Part shown: in pieces, positions 18,273 to 26,162 of the stretch
Layout: the number at the start of each line of letters is the position of its first letter
How positions within the stretch are numbered: position 1 is the first letter of the stretch
Source: Verrucomicrobiota bacterium
Lineage (GTDB): Bacteria > Verrucomicrobiota > Verrucomicrobiia > Limisphaerales > J093
DNA length: 64,000 nt
Direction of reading: 5' to 3'
Assembly: GCA_027493615.1 (NCBI GenBank)
Contig: JAOSKK010000038.1
Span: 1 to 64,000, forward strand
Translations under genes and position numbers: made by a program
The notes under the pieces: generated by a model
What the model was told of the DNA's origin: nothing
The model's database searches: none
What the model saw: only the letters and a program-made list of their open reading frames with translations

Positions 18273-19181
18273 CGACAACGACGGGATTCCCGACGCCCTT
18301 GACCCGTGTCCGGTGGGAGTGGACCCCTTCGAGCGGGACTGCCAGGTCGTGCGGGATTGCGCCTGCGGCTCCGCCGATTGGTGGCGGGCCTGCCTGGGGA
18401 CTGGCTGTGTCGCCCTCGAGGCGCGGATCGCCCCCCTCATCTATCCCCAACCCGACGAGACGGTCATCGTGGACAACGTGCGGGTGTCGGGCAGGTCATT
18501 GTATCTGATCCCGGCGGCGGGCAACACCGTGCCGCAACTGGCCCGCGCGCTGGTGGGTGGCCCCCATGGCGTCCGACAACCGCAGGGGCCAGCCCCGATG
18601 TCCGTCGTGTCGAGCTCTGGGCCAAACCGACCGCGACCACACCGACGCGCCTGGTTGCCGTGGTGGGCGAGTACGATGTCGCCGCGCTGAGCCTGGAGCA
18701 GACCGACCACGGCGCCATGCTGGTCCTCTCGACCTCCGGGGACGGCCACGTGGAGTCGCTCGGCGCCACCTGGTTCCTCAGGGGCACCGCCGCCAACGCA
18801 ACCGCCGACCGGGATGAGGACGGCTTGCCCGATGGCTGGGAAGTCCGACACGAGTTGGACCCGGACAATCCGCGGGACGCTGCCTTGGACACGGATGGCG
18901 ATGGCCTCTCGAACCTCGTCGAATATCTGAGTGACACGGACCCGCGTGATCCCCAGAGCGGCTTTCGGTTTACTCGGATTGCCCACGAGGCCGGCGAAGT
19001 GCAGGTCGAGTTCCGTGCCACACCGGGACGCCGCTATCAAGTGGAACAGAGCGCCGCCCTGATCAACGCTCCGTGGGAACCGACCGGGGCGGCGGTCTTG
19101 GCCCAAAGTTCCCAAGTCAATCTCACGCTGCCCGAGACCGCCCCACATCGGTTCTACCGCGTGAGTCTCCTCCCACCGTGA
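18242..19181 (+). pseudogene. C-terminal part of the M4 peptidase (frameshifted)
   Basis: Continues with LLNCADLDDDNDGIPDALDP, another calcium-repeat unit, then a cysteine-bearing linker (DCACGSADWWRACLGTGC). After a further shift near 18590 it reads ELWAKPTATTPTRLVAVVGE and an EF-hand/dockerin-like block (DRDEDGLPDGWEVRHELDPD, DTDGDGLSNLVEYLSDTDPR). It ends in EVQVEFRATPGRRYQVEQSA ... PHRFYRVSLLPP. This last module (a RYQVE-type strand plus a FYRV ending) is common at the end of exported Verrucomicrobial proteins. Confidence 0.65.
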
Positions 19182-19186
19182 TCTCC

Positions 19187-20778
19187 ATGACCAAAAGGGC
19201 TCTTCGACTCCTGGCCGCAGTGACCAGCCTCGTTGGCATGGGCGCGGGCCAGGCGGGCGTCGTGGCGCAATGGCACTTCGACGAAGCCGACGGCGCCATC
19301 GCCCGCGACAGCCTTGGTTCGCTGGACGGCGCACTTTCCGCGACGGGGGCCACGTTCGTGCCGGGTGGCATAGCCGGGAACGCCATCCGGCTGGACGGCA
19401 CGCAGAATGGCTGGGTTTCGATGGGCAACGCGCTCGGACTAACCAATGGCGACTTCTCCATCGTCTTGTGGGTGAAAACCACGGCCACGGAGGTGACACG
19501 GTCGTGCTGGGGAAACACGAGGCGTTCAGCGAGAACGGCTATTTCTTCGCGATCAATCCCACGGGGGGCGGCGGCGCGCCGGACAAGGCGACCTTCGTGG
19601 TCTCCGAGTTTGTCCGCGATGGCGTGACTTCGTCCGCGAGCGTCAACGATGGGAACTGGCACCAATTGGTGGGCGTGTACCAAGCCGGCGGCAGCGAGCG
19701 GATCTACGTGGACGGTGCGCTGGCGGCGACCGGCGCCAGCGAACCCGTGGTGCTGAACAACGCGCCGTTTCTGATTGGGGGATCAGTGTCCCATGGTGTT
19801 GCCACCGGGCGATTCACCGGACTGGTGGACGAGGTGCAGGTATACGATCGGACGTTGAGCAATGCGGAGGTGCAGAACCTGTTCGCATATCCAGCGCAAA
19901 CGCTCGCCAGTCCGCGCGGTGAGGCCCTGGTTCCCGGCAGCATTGTGTACAGCCGCACTACCGGATCGGACGGCAGCATCTGGGCCTTGATCCTGCCACC
20001 GGCCGGGCCTTACCTCATGGAAGGCACGCGTCCGCAGCTCTCCCCGGACGGCCGGTACGTGGCCTACCTGCGAGACAACGGCGCCTGGCAGGCCACGGGA
20101 ACGTCTATGTTCGCGACCTGGCGGAGGGAAGCGAGCGCATGCTGCATGAGAACCACGACTACGTCATCGGCGTCAGCTTCGCCGATGAAGGCCGCCAAGT
20201 CCTTTTCGACGCCAGAGTGTTCCATCCTCCAGGTCGCCCGCTCGGGTGCCGTGCCGATCACCCTGGTGAGCGGTCACTGTTGGGACGACAGCCCCGCTGC
20301 GGACCCGTTCACCGGCCGCATCGCTTTTCACAACCTCAGCCTGAGGCAGATTGGCACCGCGAATGCCTACGGGACGGGCAAACACTACTTGCCACCGGCC
20401 TCGGGCGAGGATGTCTATCCCACCTGGTCCCCCGACGGGCAATGGATCCTCGTCGCGAATGCCGACTCCATCCAGATGCAGCGAGGCCCCGGCAACCTCG
20501 TCAAGCTCCGGCCGGACGGTTCCGACCGGACCGTCCTGACCTTCGTGAGCGGGCGCCAACGCGGGGTTTCGAGCCAACGCCGTCTGGACTTTGGACGGGC
20601 TACAGATTCTGGGGGCCGGCAAGCCGGAAGATCGGAACGGCATCTTCCGGGTGGACGCGAACGGCGGGGGATCATCGAACGACTCGATACGCTGCCCGGC
20701 GATGACATTGACTGGGTGGGCGGAATCGTCCCGGATAGCCCGATCACCCCGCGGCCTGGTCGCATGGTGGCGGGCTGA
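19187..20778 (+). pseudogene. Exported LamG plus TolB-like propeller protein (relative of the upstream gene), frameshifted
   Basis: ATG at 19187, 6 bases after the previous stop. The signal peptide is TKRALRLLAAVTSLVGMGAG. A LamG domain follows (VVAQWHFDEADGAIARDSLG, GDFSIVLWVKTTATE, shift near 19495, DGNWHQLVGVYQAGGSERIY, GLVDEVQVYDRTLSNAEVQN). A propeller follows that parallels 14780-15540 blade by blade (TRPQLSPDGRYVAYLRDNGA, CWDDSPAADPFTGRIAFHNL, YPTWSPDGQWILVANADS). A shift near 20100 and another near 20560 break it. It is a tandem partial duplicate of the preceding gene, without the peptidase. Confidence 0.65.
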
Positions 20779-21600
20779 GGAAATGGGAGGGATTCAGCCG
20801 GGCCGCATCACGCTTCGGGCGCTCCGGCTATCGCCTACGCGGCGCAGAGCAAACTTGGCCAGGCGTTCGATTTCACGGGCGGAACGCACCTGGAGGTCCC
20901 CGACGCGCCCACCTTGCACTTCGTCCGGTTCACGACGGCCGCGTGGGTGAACTTCCGGTCGGCCACGCGCGTTCAGGGCATCCTGAGCAAAGCCACACAG
21001 CCTGGCGCGCCGGAGTCCTTCGCGTTGTGGTATGCGGACGGCCAATTGCGCGGTCGGGCAGGAGGGCCTTCGCCGGATGCGCCGGCGGTGGCTGTGGCCT
21101 TCAACCCGGCGCCGGGCGCTTGGTATCACGTGGCCTATCGGTTCGATGGGGAGACCAACGCATTGTTCCTGGACGGGGGCGCTGGTCGCGAGCACCGCCA
21201 GCAACATCGCGCCCGAATACACTTCCCAGCACCTCCTCATCGGGGCGCGCGATCAGGCTGGAGCGCCGACGGACGTGTTCGACGGGATGTTGGATGAAGT
21301 GCGCCTGTATTCGCGCGCCCTCTCGGACCAGGGAAGTCGGCTTGTTGCGACGGCAGGAACACACCCGCATCCAGGTCGCCTTGGACCCACAACTGCCTGA
21401 GCCCCTGACCTTGAGCTGGCCCGCGGACGATCCCGGGGTGCTGGTTGAAACGGTCGCGGGGCTGGGCGGGGTCGAGACGTGGCTCCCAGATCGAGCGGCG
21501 ACCAGTTCAGGTCGGCGCAACCGAGATTTCTCCATCTGCCGCTGAGCGGCGTGCTCGGGGAGGGAACTCTCGGTTTTGGCGGATGACCTTGCTCCAGGAA
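20760..21600 (+). pseudogene. Second LamG domain region, frameshifted
   Basis: Pieces in different frames give GLVAWWRAE, FTTAAWVNFRSATRVQGILS, APGAWYHVAYRFDGETNALF and FDGMLDEVRLYSRALS, which together form a complete LamG domain. TLSWPADDPGVLVETVAGLG, a C-terminal module, follows. It is collinear with the upstream LamG-propeller gene and is probably its C-terminal part (19187 to about 21600). At least four one-base breaks occur within 800 bases. Confidence 0.55.
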
Positions 21601-21640
21601 GGGGTGCAACTCTTTCCAGTCGCCTTGACGGTGCGGGAAC

Positions 21641-22615
21641 TTGAACGACAGCTTCGCCGGCTCCCTCCGCCAGGCAATCAGTGATGCCCGATCTGGCGAC
21701 GCCATCGTCTTCGCCCCGGGACTCACCGGAACGATCAAGCTGACGAGTGGTCAGTTGGTAATCAACAAGGACCTCAAAATCATCGGGCCCGGCGCCAAGG
21801 TTGTTACCGCTGACGCTCAAGGCCTGAGCGGAGTCTTCCAGATCGATGATCGATCGGTTGTCACTCTCGTCGGCCTCACCATCATGGGGGGGAAAGCTGC
21901 TGCCGGAGGGGGCATCGTGGTTTTCGGAACGCTGACGATGAGAGACTGCGTGCTCAGAAATAACACGGCCGCCGGCTATGGGGGCGGTATCGTCACGGAC
22001 CGAGGAGCTACTTGCGTCATTCAGGATTGCACGATTTCCGACAATAGCGCAGGAAACTACGGGGGCGGAACAGCGTTCGGCCCAGGCCAAGTCAGCCTTG
22101 AGAACTGCACGCTCGCAGGGAACCGGGCCGGCATCGGCGGCGGAATCTACGCCTATAACTGTAAACTAAAGGTGTTAAGCACAACGGTCTGTGGTAACAG
22201 CGCATCTTCTGATGCCGCAATCTGGTTGCAGGGTTCCTTGACCGCTGTGCAGGTTTCGAACAGCATCATCGCTGGGAATGCTGGTGTTGCCGGTGTTGGG
22301 GAGTGCTTTGGCTCCTTCCTTTCCCTCGGCTATAACCTGATCGGAACTGCTGGCCTCAGCACCGGCTGGGGCGCGACCGGAGACCAGGTCGGCACGGTCG
22401 CCAATCCCCTCGATCCGAAGCTCGGCCCATTGCAGGACAACGGCGGCCCCACCCCCACCATGGCCCCACTCCCCGGGAGCAAGGCCATTGACCAGGGAAG
22501 GCGCAACGGCTTGAGCACCGACCAGCGCGGCCGGCCCCGGCCGAAGAACTTCCCTTCGATTCCCGACGCGAACTATGGCGACGGCAGCGACATCGGTGCG
22601 GTGGAAGTACAGTGA
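21641..22615 (+). CDS. Right-handed beta-helix (pectin-lyase-fold) surface protein
   Basis: The 324-aa frame begins NDSFAGSLRQAISDARSGDA, the standard start of Pmp/autotransporter-like beta-helix proteins (normally preceded by VTNLND). Upstream GTGCGGGAAC reads VRNLNDSFAG once one G is dropped, so the true N-terminus lies in another frame and is uncertain. Rungs include MRDCVLRNNTAAGYGGGIVT, IQDCTISDNSAGNYGGGTAF and LENCTLAGNRAGIGGGIYAY, followed by LDPKLGPLQDNGGPTPTMAP, LPGSKAIDQG and YGDGSDIGAVEVQ. This closing DPKLGPLQDNGG...AID.G module is very common in this family. There is no C-terminal anchor. It is probably exported and adhesive; no catalytic residues are evident. Confidence 0.82.
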   Translation: MNDSFAGSLRQAISDARSGDAIVFAPGLTGTIKLTSGQLVINKDLKIIGPGAKVVTADAQGLSGVFQIDDRSVVTLVGLTIMGGKAAAGGGIVVFGTLTMRDCVLRNNTAAGYGGGIVTDRGATCVIQDCTISDNSAGNYGGGTAFGPGQVSLENCTLAGNRAGIGGGIYAYNCKLKVLSTTVCGNSASSDAAIWLQGSLTAVQVSNSIIAGNAGVAGVGECFGSFLSLGYNLIGTAGLSTGWGATGDQVGTVANPLDPKLGPLQDNGGPTPTMAPLPGSKAIDQGRRNGLSTDQRGRPRPKNFPSIPDANYGDGSDIGAVEVQ

Positions 22616-23013
22616 CCCACCAGTTTGGGTCATGGCTTTGCCCGAACGATCTGATTGTACCAGGCAAGCACGCGTGAAAGTACGTCGGCTCCATGGCGGC
22701 CCCAAGAATGGCATTTGAACCAGACCATCTGTCTATTTGGGTTTCGCCGGGTGGCGAGGTAGCCACCGGCCTGACCGCATTCGGACTGACTGAAGGCCCA
22801 GCGAACTCCCACTTCCCATGAACCGCCCGACCCGTCACCTCCCCATCCCCGAGGTTCCTAAAATGATCGAAAACCCTTTCAAAAGCCTGTACTTGCCGTC
22901 ACTGGTGCCTTTTGGTGCCTGAATTCAAACCTGCAAGGCAGTCCGCTTAGAGCCCGAGACGGGTCTGTTCGCTGCCTTTGCGGCTGCCGTGTAGCCGCGT
23001 CTGAACGCAAAGG
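22616..23013. other. No gene recognised; distal end of the integron array
   Basis: About 400 bases between the beta-helix gene and the last recognisable cassette gene. The expected closing attC box (GTCCAAC complement) of the last cassette was not found, so the array end is degraded or recombined. CCCGAACGATCT at 22638 resembles an attC core but has no partner. Confidence 0.45.
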
Positions 23014-23584
23014 TCAACGACGGGAGCCAGCCGCTGATGTAGTTCGACCTGTCCCCGAGTGAACCGATTGGCTTTCGGTCGCAGGACCGAACCGTTGGGA
23101 GCCGGCTATGGTCAACGCCTCCAGCCATAGCCGCTGCTGAACCTGCGGACTCCAGCCGTCCGTAACCCGATGGGAATAGCGGCCATCGGCCAACCGCACC
23201 ACCTGTGCCTTGGATGCGATACCATACTCCTCACACAGGCGCGCTGACGCCTCCAGAATCCGGTGCACCTCCGGGTCCGTGGCCAGTTGCTCCTGAAGAA
23301 ACCCCTGGTGCAGATGCGCCTCGCGCCCGAGACGGCACTCCAGTGCGGCGATCTTGCTGGGCGTGAACTCGCCTGTCCGCGAATCCGTGGCGCCTGCGGG
23401 AGTTGGAGTGCGATCCTTCGATGGACCCCTCGGTGGCGAATGCCCTCTTCTCCTGGCGCCAGAAGCGGTAACCGTCATCGAACGACAACTCCTCGATCTC
23501 GCGGATCGATAGTTCCGACCACGCAACCCGTTGCGCGCAGCCCAAAGAGGCCACCAGGACCAAACCAACCCAGACGCTTCTCAT
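23014..23584 (-). pseudogene. Cassette 7: exported (lipoprotein-like) hypothetical protein, frameshifted
   Basis: ATG 15 bases after the cassette junction. It begins MRSVWVGLVLVASLGCAQ, a signal peptide with a possible lipobox (ASLGC). IREIEELSFDDGYRFWRQEK follows. After a shift near 23400 it reads TGEFTPSKIAALECRLGREA, HLHQGFLQEQLATDPEVHRI and LEASARLCEEYGIASKAQVV. No family was recognised. The stop at 23014-23016 lies in a GTTGACC sequence that may be a relic of the distal attC. Confidence 0.6.
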
Positions 23585-23593
23585 AGTTCTCGT

Positions 23594-23689
23594 GTCCAAC
23601 GACAAAAGTGAGCGATGGCGGCGGCCCACGGCGCACGATCTCGCGAACCGCGTCGGCCCGCCGCCATTCGCTCGGCTGGATGGTTCGGC
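23594..23689 (-). repeat. attC site between cassettes 6 and 7
   Basis: 96 bp on the minus strand, from GCCGAAC (23689) to GTTGGAC (23594). Inner complementary blocks are CCAGCCGAGCGAATGGCGGC and GCCGCCATCGCTCACTTTTG. Closely similar to the sites at 24107 and 24535. Confidence 0.88.
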
Positions 23690-23695
23690 CACCGC

Positions 23696-24091
23696 CTATG
23701 GGTCAAACTCTTCCACATACCTCGCCTCACCGAGCAATTCCAATCGAACTGTCGTACCTGTTATGAAAACGTCGCATCCCGGACAAAATACGAGATGCAA
23801 CTCCACAGAACCAGCGGCCTGCAGCGGTACAGGAATCTCGTTCGTATAGCGGCCCCCGGAAAGACTCAACTCCCCGTTCATGATGTCGCAGGGCAACTCT
23901 GGGACCACACCCGAGACCGAACCGCTGCCAAATACGAGCCGTGCATCTTGAGTCCAACCGGTGCCAGAATCGATTCCCGGCCGCCCCATGGATCGATGGA
24001 GGTACGCCGGTGCGAGAAGCACACTCACTGAGTCTCCCTCGCGATAGATCTCGGCAGCGCGCGAATCGTGGATCTCAATCGATGTGTTCAA
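23696..24091 (-). CDS. Cassette 6: hypothetical soluble protein
   Basis: 131 aa from a TTG start 16 bases inside the cassette; no in-frame ATG is available there. Begins MNTSIEIHDSRAAEIYREGD, then SVSVLLAPAYLHRSMGRPG, PCDIMNGELSLSGGRYTNEI, GSVELHLVFCPGCDVFITGT and VRLELLGEARYVEEFDP. It is a compact predicted beta-rich domain with no signal peptide or membrane helix and two conserved-looking cysteines (CPGC). The family was not recognised. The stop lies 7 bases before the attC 5' box. Confidence 0.75.
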   Translation of the reverse strand: MNTSIEIHDSRAAEIYREGDSVSVLLAPAYLHRSMGRPGIDSGTGWTQDARLVFGSGSVSGVVPELPCDIMNGELSLSGGRYTNEIPVPLQAAGSVELHLVFCPGCDVFITGTTVRLELLGEARYVEEFDP

Positions 24092-24100
24092 GGTGGGGAC

Positions 24101-24517
24101 TCATTGGCCGAACGACAAAAGTGAGCGATGGCGGCAGCCTGTGGCGTGCGGTCCCGAGAACGGCGTCCGCCCGCCGCCATTCGCTCGGCTGGCTGGTTGG
24201 GTGGGGTCATCAGTCTGTTCCCCAATCCGGTAGTGAATCTCCGCACCGATAGTGGACAACAGGACGACTTGGATCAACCAGAGTAGCACAGCCGTTCCGA
24301 CGCACACTGCCAGGCGTCCGGGTGGTGGGAGGCCGCGGAAGAGCCACCAGTTAAGGGCAAGAACAGAAATCGGAAACAGCCAAACGGTCCATTGCGTTCG
24401 GCGGAACAGGCTATCTGGGTCATTGGCAGCCCCCGTTTTGACGTACCCATAGTCCATGAGTATCGCAACCGTGAAGCCAACGGCGACAATTGCGAGGTTG
24501 TAAAGCGCTCTAACCAT
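24101..24517 (-). CDS. Cassette 5: small integral membrane protein
   Basis: 138 aa, start MVRALYNLAIVAVGFTVAIL. It has three or four predicted helices (LAIVAVGFTVAILMDYGYV, TVWLFPISVLALNWWLF, GRLAVCVGTAVLLWLIQVVL). The frame runs into the attC, so the last 37 or so residues (ASRANGGGRTPFSGPHATGC...) are encoded by the recombination site, a usual feature of cassette genes. Family and function are unknown. Confidence 0.72.
   Translation of the reverse strand: MVRALYNLAIVAVGFTVAILMDYGYVKTGAANDPDSLFRRTQWTVWLFPISVLALNWWLFRGLPPPGRLAVCVGTAVLLWLIQVVLLSTIGAEIHYRIGEQTDDPTQPASRANGGGRTPFSGPHATGCRHRSLLSFGQ
24107..24202 (-). repeat. attC site between cassettes 5 and 6
   Basis: 96 bp bounded on the minus strand by ACCCAAC and GTTCGGC. 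It shares the CCAGCCGAGCGAATGGCGGC half with the site at 23594. Confidence 0.88.
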
Positions 24518-24534
24518 GGGCCATCCGTGGAATC

Positions 24535-24630
24535 ACCCAACGACAGAAGTGAGCGACGGCGGCGGTCCAGCGCGTTCGAGACCGGGAAAGGCGTCCGCCC
24601 ACCGCCGTTCGCTCGGCTGGATGGTTCGGG
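24535..24630 (-). repeat. attC site between cassettes 4 and 5
   Basis: 96 bp bounded on the minus strand by CCCGAAC and GTTGGGT. Inner blocks are CCATCCAGCCGAGCGAACGG and CCGCCGTCGCTCACTTCTGT. Confidence 0.88.
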
Positions 24631-24678
24631 ATAGTCATCTTCTCCTCCGATCCTCGGCTCAATCCTCCTGCAATCTGA

Positions 24679-24939
24679 TCATTCTGGTTCCGGAGACATG
24701 TCTGAGTCCGGCCGCTGACCGACGGTTGGCGTGCGTTGCGCGGGTTTCCTCATCACAATCCGGATCATGTCAGCACCTAGGATCAGGCCACTCAGCGCTA
24801 GCAACCAGCACCACCACGGTCCACCAGTAGTCCCCATGTACATGGTGATGAGTGTGGCTGTAAACGCCAGGGTCGCAAGCACGACAGCCGCAGCGTGCTC
24901 GCGCGGGCTGAGACTCTCAGATCTCGTCTTGATCGTCAT
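24679..24939 (-). CDS. Cassette 4: small two-helix membrane protein
   Basis: 86 aa, ATG 16 bases after the junction: MTIKTRSESLSPREHAAAVV. Predicted helices are AAAVVLATLAFTATLITMYM and WWCWLLALSGLILGADMIRI. A polar tail ends PDSDMSPEPE. No family was recognised. The gene fills the cassette with short flanks, typical of integron cassettes. Confidence 0.72.
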   Translation of the reverse strand: MTIKTRSESLSPREHAAAVVLATLAFTATLITMYMGTTGGPWWCWLLALSGLILGADMIRIVMRKPAQRTPTVGQRPDSDMSPEPE

Positions 24940-24950
24940 GCTGAAAATCC

Positions 24951-25076
24951 CCCGAACGATGAGGTGAGGCGACCGCCGTCGGGGACAACGCTTGGCCGCA
25001 GAAGGACCCCCCGGACTCCGGACTCGCCTCGAGCGGAGCAGCGGGGCGGCGGTTCGCCTCGACCGAGTGGTTAGCC
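24951..25076 (-). repeat. attC site between cassettes 3 and 4 (long type)
   Basis: 126 bp bounded on the minus strand by GGCTAAC and GTTCGGG. It contains GAGGCGAACCGCCGCCCC and its partner GACGGCGGTCGCCTCACC. About the same length and design as the site at 25402. Confidence 0.88.
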
Positions 25077-25388
25077 GTCAATCTTCTCATCAAGCAACCT
25101 CAGTAGAAGTCTCGTCTGCGGATTGCCGCTCCAACGTGCCCATGTGTAACCAATCATTCCAGCGCCGACCAAACAGCCGAGGTAAAGCTGTGGCAGGAAG
25201 CACGCGATGACAAACACGGCTGTCAGATCGGGCTCGTGGAAGAGGCGCAGTAGAATGGTAAAGGAATAGCAGACCGCTCCAAGGCAGAACACACCAACGA
25301 ATAGAAGCCACCATCGCCAGCGACGCATCTGCTCCTCCCTCCGGCGAAGCCTTGCGATCATCTTCTTTTCGGTGTCGGAAAGTTGCAT
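25071..25388 (-). CDS. Cassette 3: small membrane protein
   Basis: 105 aa starting MQLSDTEKKMIARLRRREEQ, with a basic amphipathic N-terminal helix. Two predicted membrane helices follow (WWLLFVGVFCLGAVCYSFTI and AVFVIACFLPQLYLGCLVGA). The stop TAA is formed inside the attC 5' box GGCTAAC, the same arrangement seen in the solitary cassette at 8142. Start is 12 bases into the cassette. Function is unknown. Confidence 0.75.
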   Translation of the reverse strand: MQLSDTEKKMIARLRRREEQMRRWRWWLLFVGVFCLGAVCYSFTILLRLFHEPDLTAVFVIACFLPQLYLGCLVGAGMIGYTWARWSGNPQTRLLLRLLDEKIDG

Positions 25389-25401
25389 GACGCGCGATGA
25401 C

Positions 25402-25527
25402 GGCTAACGATGAGGTGAAGCGATCGCCGCCGGGGACAACGGTCGGGAGCAGGAGGACCCTCCAGACGGCGAACCAGCCTTCGGCGGAGCAGTGGGGCGG
25501 CGGTTCGCCTCGACCGCGTGGTTCGAC
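25402..25527 (-). repeat. attC site between cassettes 2 and 3 (long type)
   Basis: 126 bp bounded on the minus strand by GTCGAAC and GTTAGCC. Inner blocks are GAGGCGAACCGCCGCCCCAC and CGGCGGCGATCGCTTCACCT. Confidence 0.88.
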
Positions 25528-25793
25528 CCGCGATTCCGGTCCCTGGTCCCCACCGGACCGCCGTGCCTACGTTGGCTGGGTAAGCGAACAGCGCTCCCGA
25601 GCGGCTGCCTCAGACGAGCGGTGCCCTGGCCGGGTCTCTCTGCGATCTTCGCGCCTCGGCGGTGTACCATCCCACGCCGCCACCGCTGAGACACGAAGGA
25701 CGCAGAGCTCGGTCCGGACGGGAGCGCTCCGCAACCGACGGCGACGAGCGCCTGGGTTGACGCTCCTCTCTGGCTCTGGAGTCTCCTTTCCAT
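25404..25793 (-). CDS. Cassette 2: candidate ORF
   Basis: ATG 17 bases inside the cassette gives MERRLQSQRGASTQALVAVG and a 129-aa frame that reads right through the attC and stops in its 3' box. The composition is Arg/Ser/Pro-rich with no recognisable domain, so this may be a non-coding or broken cassette. Another minus-strand frame (25567-25956) is equally open. The start position is the main support. Confidence 0.35.
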   Translation of the reverse strand: MERRLQSQRGASTQALVAVGCGALPSGPSSASFVSQRWRRGMVHRRGAKIAERPGQGTARLRQPLGSAVRLPSQRRHGGPVGTRDRNRGSNHAVEANRRPTAPPKAGSPSGGSSCSRPLSPAAIASPHR

Positions 25794-25809
25794 CTGCCCT
25801 GATTCGGGG

Positions 25810-25902
25810 GTCGAACACATAGAGGTCATCGGTCCGCCTCCCCAAACCTCGGCCAGGGACCGAAACCCCCGCAGGCGGATCCGATGCAGCGAGTCGTTGC
25901 TT
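25810..25902 (-). repeat. attC site between cassettes 1 and 2
   Basis: 93 bp bounded on the minus strand by AAGCAAC and GTTCGAC. Inner complementary blocks CATCGGATCCGCCT and AGGCGGACCGATG differ by a single bulged base, as expected of a folded attC. Confidence 0.78.
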
Positions 25903-26083
25903 GGCGCCGAGGAGCCGCCGCTGAAGCGCTCCCTCCCACCCCGGCAGCCAGAGCACCGGGTGCTGCCTGCCGCAGCGCGACCGACCGTCCGCTGGAAGCG
26001 CGCTTCAGCGGCGGCGCGCCGCGCTGCGGCTGATGGTAGCCACAACCGGGGATCCTGGCCAGCCTGGCGTTTGTAGTGCCCAT
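25826..26083 (-). CDS. Cassette 1: weak candidate ORF in a hairpin-rich cassette
   Basis: ATG 28 bases inside the first cassette starts MGTTNARLARIPGCGYHQPQ, an 85-aa frame ending in the attC. The cassette is dominated by a 16-bp perfect inverted repeat (GCCGCCGCTGAAGCGC at about 25914 and its complement at about 26000), so coding is doubtful. No domain was recognised. Confidence 0.3.
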   Translation of the reverse strand: MGTTNARLARIPGCGYHQPQRGAPPLKRASSGRSVALRQAAPGALAAGVGGSASAAAPRRQATTRCIGSACGGFGPWPRFGEADR

Positions 26084-26105
26084 TAGCAGAGCGCGACCGG
26101 CGCCC

Positions 26106-26112
26106 AAGCAAC
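26106..26112 (-). other. attI-like recombination core
   Basis: GTTGCTT on the minus strand is the junction before the first cassette. It lies 50 bases from the integrase start, where attI is expected. The full extent of attI cannot be set from one sequence. Confidence 0.6.
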
Positions 26113-26162
26113 GTTGATTATGCGACTGGCGGTTCGTATATTGAAGGTGGAATTGGCGATTT

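Larger units (their letters stand above)
23014..26112 (-). mobile_element. Integron gene-cassette array (about seven cassettes)
   Basis: Cassettes read leftwards from the attI-like core at 26106-26112. Six attC sites were found (25810-25902, 25402-25527, 24951-25076, 24535-24630, 24107-24202, 23594-23689). For each complete cassette, the first bases after the upstream G|TT junction are the exact complement of the 5' box of its own attC: TTGCTT/AAGCAA, TTCGAC/GTCGAA, TTAGCC/GGCTAA, TTCGGG/CCCGAA, TTGGGT/ACCCAA, TTCGGC/GCCGAA. This is the hallmark of circularised cassettes. The integrase gene starts 50 bases from attI and reads the opposite way, as in known integrons. Confidence 0.9.

Noticed and set aside
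23594..25527. CRISPR array from the repeated hairpins
   Set aside because: Repeats are about 96-126 bp, spaced by whole genes, with core boxes that vary by cassette; this is an attC pattern.
25914..26015. Insertion-sequence terminal inverted repeats
   Set aside because: The arms are only 70 bases apart, with no transposase and no target duplication.
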